Source of the DNA: Rhizorhabdus wittichii RW1
Lineage (GTDB): Bacteria; Pseudomonadota; Alphaproteobacteria; Sphingomonadales; Sphingomonadaceae
Assembly (NCBI GenBank): GCA_000016765.1
Contig: CP000699.1
Coordinates: 4,529,501-4,593,500, forward strand
Reading direction: 5' to 3'
DNA: 64,000 bases
In this document: one piece after another, positions 59,668 to 64,000 of the stretch
Numbering within the stretch: the stretch's first letter is position 1
Layout of the letters: the number at the start of each line of letters is the position of its first letter
Made by a program: the position numbers and the translations under genes
Notes under the pieces: model-generated
The model's database searches: none
What the model was told of the DNA's origin: nothing
Seen by the model: the letters and a program-made list of their open reading frames with translations, nothing else

Positions 59668-60837
59668 TCAGATCCGGTTGAGCAGATGCGATATTCGGGT
59701 CATCGCCTGATCGATGCGTTCATATGTCTCCGATCCGAAGCAAAGCCGCAGATGGCCTTCGCCGGTCGCGCCGTAGAAGCTGCCCGCTTCGACGACCACA
59801 TGTGCTTCGAACAGCAGGAGGTCCGCAAGTTCCTGCGACGTCTTGCCCGTCGCTCGGATATCGGGGAACGCGTATATGGTCGCGTCGGGAGCCGGGCAAT
59901 GCACGCCGGGCATCTGGTTCAGGCGCATGACCATCAGGTCGCGTTTCCGCCGGTCGTCTTCGATCATCGCCTCCATTGCGGCCTGGCCGTTCGAGACGGC
60001 CTCCAGGGCGCCATATTGGATGAAGCTGTTGACGTGCGTGACTTCGTTCGTGGCAATCTTGATCATGCCCTGCATGATTGCGGGAGGGGCAACCGCATAG
60101 CCGAGGCGCCATCCATCCATCGCATAGGCTTTGGTGAAGGCAAAGAGCGAGACAGTTCGTTCCGCCATGCCGGGTAGAGCGGCGATGCTGATGTGCCGGC
60201 CCGGTTCATAAATGACGAATTCATAGACCTCGTCCGAGATGACCGCGAGATCGTGCCGGATGGCCACCTCGGCGACGGCTTCCAGTTCCCGCAGGCCGTA
60301 GGGGCGCCCGGTCGGATTGGCCGGATTTACCAGGACGATGACGCGCGTCCTGGGCGTGATCGCCGCTTCGATCCAGTCCGCGCGGATCGAGAAGCCGTCG
60401 GCAGCATCGAGCGGAACCATCACCGCTCGCGCGCCTGCGATTTCGATCTTGCCCACATGCTGGGGGTAGTGGGGATCGAGCAGGATCGCTTCGTCGCCCG
60501 CGTCGAGCAGCGTCATGATGGCCGCAAAGGAGCCATGGGTGAGCCCGTTGGTGATCAGGATGTCTCCTGGCGTCACCGCCATCCTGTTGAACTGGGTCAG
60601 CTTCGACGCCAGCGCGGCGCGCAGGGCGGATTCCCCCTGCATTTCGCTATAATGGACCTTCCCCGCGCGTAGCGCCGCGATGGCGGCCTCCTTGATGTGG
60701 GATGGTGTGTCATGGATGGGGCGGCCGACATCCAGGCGGATCAGGTCTATCCCCTGCGCCTCGAGAGGTGCTGCCTTGTCGGACATGCCGTAGCTTTTCG
60801 GGCTGGTCTGCGTGATCCGCCTTGCGAGGCAAGTCAT
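59668..60837 (-). CDS. Class I/II pyridoxal-phosphate aminotransferase
   Basis: A 389-residue fold-type I PLP enzyme close to the aspartate/aromatic aminotransferase family. NPANPTGRPY binds the cofactor and carboxylate, SDEVYEFVIYE holds the PLP-ring Asp, and the PLP lysine is Lys236 in AFTKAYAMDGWRLGY. The C-terminal Arg motif is in LRLCFG. It is the first gene of its operon and divergent from the receptor at 61127. It probably removes the amino group of an amino acid or aromatic amine-derived acid taken up by the neighbouring transporters. Confidence 0.93.
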   Translation of the reverse strand: MTCLARRITQTSPKSYGMSDKAAPLEAQGIDLIRLDVGRPIHDTPSHIKEAAIAALRAGKVHYSEMQGESALRAALASKLTQFNRMAVTPGDILITNGLTHGSFAAIMTLLDAGDEAILLDPHYPQHVGKIEIAGARAVMVPLDAADGFSIRADWIEAAITPRTRVIVLVNPANPTGRPYGLRELEAVAEVAIRHDLAVISDEVYEFVIYEPGRHISIAALPGMAERTVSLFAFTKAYAMDGWRLGYAVAPPAIMQGMIKIATNEVTHVNSFIQYGALEAVSNGQAAMEAMIEDDRRKRDLMVMRLNQMPGVHCPAPDATIYAFPDIRATGKTSQELADLLLFEAHVVVEAGSFYGATGEGHLRLCFGSETYERIDQAMTRISHLLNRI

Positions 60838-61035
60838 AGACGTCGAATCCTTTTCTTGGGGCGGCCGTATCGGCCGCGCTGGAGAAGCCCTGCAGGCCTC
60901 GCTGGGTGATGTCGGCCAGTCTAATCGCCGTCCCGGCGAACCAGCATATGGAAGTTAGGGCGCTCGCCCTAAACTGGGGATGGTAATCGTCCCGCCAATA
61001 TAGGATCGTGATGATCGATCTTCACTAGAAATAAA

Positions 61036-61055
61036 TATTGGGAAAATTCCCAGTA
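61036..61055. promoter_or_regulatory. Imperfect palindrome in the divergent promoter region
   Basis: TAtTGGGAA (61036-61044) and TTCCCAgTA (61047-61055) pair at eight of nine positions around two bases. It lies in an AT-rich part of the 289-base region between the aminotransferase operon and the TonB receptor, a natural site for the TetR protein at 57691. The binding partner is inferred. Confidence 0.45.
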
Positions 61056-61126
61056 AATACATCAAGAATTCAGTATATTCAGTGGTGACGGATATAAAAT
61101 ACTGATTTGGAAAGGGGGGTCTTCAA

Positions 61127-63418
61127 ATGGTTCGTCTAATTCTTCTGACTGGAGTGTCGATCATTGCCGTCCACGCCAGCACCGCTATGGCGCAAGCCAC
61201 GGGCACGGACGTGGGGGCCGATGACCGGCTTTCCGAAATCGTCGTTACCGCGGATCGCAACGAGCGGTCGCTGCAGGATGTCCCGATCAGCATCAGCGCG
61301 TTCAGCGCCCAGGCGCTGGAAAAAAGCAATGTCACCGAAGCCAAGGATTATCTGCAATTTGCGCCGAACATCGTCTTCACCGAAGACGGCGCGACGGGGC
61401 CGCGCAGCATCGACGTGGCCATTCGCGGCGTCGGCAATATCAAGTCGTCCGATCTTGTCACGACGAGTTCGGCCATCGGCTATTACATCGACGAGCTGAA
61501 CGTCGGCGCCGTGGCCAATGGAACCATCAATCCCCAGATGCTGGACGTTGAGCGGATAGAAGTCCTTCGTGGTCCGCAAGGCACGTATTTTGGGCGCAAT
61601 TCGCTCGGCGGCGCCGTGAGCATCAATACGGTCCGGCCGAAGGACCGCTTCGAGGCTGAGGTCTCCGGCTCCTACGGAAGCTTCGATACCTGGGACTTCC
61701 GCGGTATCCTGAACGTCCCGCTGGCGGAGGGCCTCTATGTTCGTGGCGCCTATCTTCACAGCGAAAGCGGCGGAGTCGTAAAGAACGTCAATCCCAACGG
61801 CGCTCCCGACAGCGGCTATGTCGACAACACCGCGCGCTTTGCCCTGCGAGCGGAGCCGGGCTCGGGGCTGACCATTGACGCGTCGCTGAGCTACACCCGC
61901 GAAAATGCCGGCCTGGACGACACGGTGCCTTCGGGTGTTATCGACAACGATACGAAGCAGACCCTCGGCAATGCCAATCTCATGCCGATTTCCCAAGGGT
62001 TGGGCTTTTATCCCGAGAACCAGCGCCTCGTAAATCACAACGCCCCGGAATATAACCGCAATCGGTTCCTCATCGCCAATATGCGCGTTAAATATGAAGG
62101 CGAGCTTGTCGACCTGTCTTCCGTGACCGGTTATCTATACAGCCGTAATTCGCGACTATTCGATCAGGACAATATCAGCGCGGATATTTTCAATCGCGTG
62201 GTCAAGGGCCATACGAAATCCTACAGTCAGGAACTCCGTATCGCATCGAAGCCGGGCAGTTCGTTCAAATGGACGTTCGGAGGGCTGGCGGCTCGGGACT
62301 ATCTCGAACAGTTCTCGAACGTCTATGTGGGATCGGCGCGGACCTATACCGATCCGCTCACCGGCGTGACCACCCGATATCTGCCGGATCGCTTTCCGGA
62401 CGGTTTCCCGCTCAACCAGCGTAACCGGACGAGCAAGGTCAACAGCTATGCGGTGTTCGGCGAAGGCGTGTACCGCCTCGGCCGAGTCTCGTTCACGCTG
62501 GGCGCGCGATATACCCGCGACAAAGTGCAGGCGACCCAGTTCGGCGTTCTTGCTTCGAACGTGCCGTTGCCCGATGCGGGGGCCAGCAGCAGCTTCAACG
62601 ACTTCTCCCCCCGACTGGTCGTCAACTACGACGTGAATGACGACGTCCACCTCTACACCTCCGTTTCGAGCGGGTACAAAGCAGGCGGGGTCGATATCAA
62701 CCGCAGCGTCGTCCGCGCCTTCAAACCGGAAAAGCTCTGGAGCTATGAGGCGGGGTTCAAGACCCAGCTTCTCGATCGCCGGCTCAGGGTCAACGGCGCG
62801 CTCTACTATCTCGACTGGAAGAACATCCAGGTCGTGAGCGCATTTCTCGCCGACCCGAACGACATCAGTTCGAGCACCCAACTCACGCTCAATGCTTCGA
62901 AAGCCACGAGCAAGGGCGCCGAACTCGAAGTGCAGGCCTTGCCGATGCGGGGGCTGCAACTGGGATTGAACGCCGGATATCTGGACGCGAAATTCGGCGC
63001 CTTTCCCGACGCCGTGGTGTTCGGTGGCGGGCAGTTCGACCTGACCGGAAAGCGTGTGCCGAAATCGCCGAAATGGAACCTGAGCGGAAATGCGGAATAT
63101 GGCTTCGACCTGACCTCGTCCGCCGATGCCTATGTTCGAGCGGAAGCCGTGTATCGCAGTTCGCTGGAGGGCAATCTCGATGCGACGGCGGCACCGCTCC
63201 AGGGCCTTGCTCCCTTTCCCTACCTCTCCCCCTCCTACACCGTCGTGAATGTGCGTGCCGGTCTGAATGCCGGCCCTATCAGTGCGCAGGTCTTTGTGGA
63301 GAACCTCTTCAAGAAGGATTATTTCAGCGGCACTTATGACCATTTCGGCCTGGCCGGCATTCGGCTGAAGCCACACCCCCGCTTGTGGGGATTGCGCCTC
63401 ACATGGAAAACCAACTGA
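61127..63418 (+). CDS. TonB-dependent receptor
   Basis: A 763-residue outer-membrane receptor: signal peptide (to about residue 22, AMA-Q), TonB-box-like EIVVTADRNE, plug motifs AIRGVGN and IEVLRGPQGTYFGRNSLGG, and a barrel ending LRLTWKTN, without the usual terminal aromatic. AAGGGGGG lies upstream of the ATG. It is followed after 34 bases by a Rieske oxygenase gene, so receptor and oxygenase form one operon controlled from the divergent region. It should import the aromatic or amine substrate of the oxygenase. Confidence 0.95.
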   Translation: MVRLILLTGVSIIAVHASTAMAQATGTDVGADDRLSEIVVTADRNERSLQDVPISISAFSAQALEKSNVTEAKDYLQFAPNIVFTEDGATGPRSIDVAIRGVGNIKSSDLVTTSSAIGYYIDELNVGAVANGTINPQMLDVERIEVLRGPQGTYFGRNSLGGAVSINTVRPKDRFEAEVSGSYGSFDTWDFRGILNVPLAEGLYVRGAYLHSESGGVVKNVNPNGAPDSGYVDNTARFALRAEPGSGLTIDASLSYTRENAGLDDTVPSGVIDNDTKQTLGNANLMPISQGLGFYPENQRLVNHNAPEYNRNRFLIANMRVKYEGELVDLSSVTGYLYSRNSRLFDQDNISADIFNRVVKGHTKSYSQELRIASKPGSSFKWTFGGLAARDYLEQFSNVYVGSARTYTDPLTGVTTRYLPDRFPDGFPLNQRNRTSKVNSYAVFGEGVYRLGRVSFTLGARYTRDKVQATQFGVLASNVPLPDAGASSSFNDFSPRLVVNYDVNDDVHLYTSVSSGYKAGGVDINRSVVRAFKPEKLWSYEAGFKTQLLDRRLRVNGALYYLDWKNIQVVSAFLADPNDISSSTQLTLNASKATSKGAELEVQALPMRGLQLGLNAGYLDAKFGAFPDAVVFGGGQFDLTGKRVPKSPKWNLSGNAEYGFDLTSSADAYVRAEAVYRSSLEGNLDATAAPLQGLAPFPYLSPSYTVVNVRAGLNAGPISAQVFVENLFKKDYFSGTYDHFGLAGIRLKPHPRLWGLRLTWKTN

Positions 63419-63452
63419 GCGCGGACACGGGTCAGCGGAAAAGGAGCGGCAA

Positions 63453-64000
63453 ATGCCAGGCGTGGGCGATGGCCTTCGGATAGACCGGTTGATAGAGGCG
63501 GACCGGGTGCATCGGACAGTTTACACCGATGACATGATCTTCAGGCGTGAAATCAAGCATATCTTCGGACGGAGCTGGCTCTTCGTCGGTCATGAAAGCC
63601 AGGTCCCCGAACCCGGCAGCTATTTCACGACGAGGCTCGCCGGTCAGCCGATGGTGATGGTTCGGCAGCGGGACGGGAGCATCAAGGTGCTCCACAACCG
63701 TTGCGGGCACAGGGGCGCTCTCGTGGTGAACGCCCGGATGGGCAAGGCGCACAAGTTCAACTGCATCTATCACGGATGGACGTTCGACACCGATGGCTGC
63801 CTTCTGCACGTGCCTCTCGAGAGCGGATATGAAGGCACGCGGTTCGATATTTGCGACCCGCAGTTTGGCATGCCGGCGGCGGCGACCGAAACCTACAAGG
63901 GGTTCGTCTTCGCACGGCTCGCTGGCGATGGTCCGGGACTGGTCGATTTCCTGGGTGGCGCCCGCGAGGTCATCGACCATCTGCTCGAATTGTCACCGAC
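63453..64000 (+). CDS. Rieske ring-hydroxylating oxygenase, alpha subunit (3' end outside the window)
   Basis: A partial gene: 182 full codons are visible. AAGGAG lies before the ATG. The Rieske motif is Cys84/His86 (CGHRGALV) and Cys104/His107 (CIYHGWTF), as in benzoate-, anthranilate- or toluate-type dioxygenase alpha subunits. The N-terminal REIKHIFGRSWLFVGHESQVPEPGSYF fits the same group. It probably starts the oxygenase operon behind the receptor, and a beta subunit and reductase may follow beyond the window. Dihydroxylation of an aromatic acid is the expected reaction. Confidence 0.93.
   Translation, partial: MPGVGDGLRIDRLIEADRVHRTVYTDDMIFRREIKHIFGRSWLFVGHESQVPEPGSYFTTRLAGQPMVMVRQRDGSIKVLHNRCGHRGALVVNARMGKAHKFNCIYHGWTFDTDGCLLHVPLESGYEGTRFDICDPQFGMPAAATETYKGFVFARLAGDGPGLVDFLGGAREVIDHLLELSP

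Overview
The window looks like a chromosome or megaplasmid segment of a high-GC alphaproteobacterium, most likely a sphingomonad. The evidence is the density of TonB-dependent outer-membrane receptors (six, one cut by the window edge), the many catabolic gene cassettes each with its own regulator, and the GC-rich coding sequence broken by AT-rich promoter islands. That assignment is inference; there is no rRNA or other marker gene. I saw no tRNA, rRNA, CRISPR array, phage module or intact insertion sequence.

Region 1 (1-13.9 kb) starts with the end of a TonB receptor and a Tat-exported alpha/beta hydrolase. A SnoaL-like protein and an IclR regulator on the minus strand then face a long plus-strand operon: TonB receptor, a periplasmic CxxCH/beta-propeller protein, a small cytochrome c, a Baeyer-Villiger-type flavin monooxygenase, a dienelactone hydrolase, a fumarylacetoacetase-family hydrolase, an uncharacterised 131-aa protein and an acyl-CoA synthetase. 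This reads as uptake, oxidation, ester or ring cleavage, and CoA activation of one unknown substrate.

Region 2 (13.9-30.3 kb) is the most interesting part. A conserved 10-bp box, AACGTTTCAT (one copy with one mismatch), occurs six times. It sits in front of a methylmalonate-semialdehyde dehydrogenase, an alanine-racemase-like gene, the LacI regulator itself, hyuAB (two copies) and a TonB receptor followed by an isochorismatase-fold gene. The genes between (serine/threonine dehydratase-like enzyme, second receptor, MFS transporter) complete what looks like a single LacI regulon for a cyclic amide or hydantoin-like amino-acid derivative. Its left edge carries a RidA remnant antisense to the end of the region 1 ligase gene, which looks like a recombination scar.

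Region 3 (30.7-46.1 kb) has an AraC regulator divergent from a plus-strand run: two tandem Rossmann reductase-like paralogues, a Rieske oxygenase, a TonB receptor, two SnoaL-like proteins, an MFS transporter, a Tat-exported flavin amine oxidase, a luciferase-like monooxygenase, a second dienelactone hydrolase, a semialdehyde dehydrogenase and an NmrA-like protein. A strong intrinsic terminator closes it.

Region 4 (46.1-57.5 kb) holds a minus-strand pair (PQQ dehydrogenase with a C-terminal cytochrome domain; FAD oxidoreductase) divergent from two GST-like genes and a two-subunit 3-oxoacid CoA-transferase. Then come a LysR regulator, a GABA-type aminotransferase, a TetR regulator and an amidase. 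Region 5 (57.6 kb to the end) starts with a remnant of an IS481-type transposase, then a minus-strand aminotransferase-MFS-TetR operon divergent from a TonB receptor and a second Rieske oxygenase that runs off the window.
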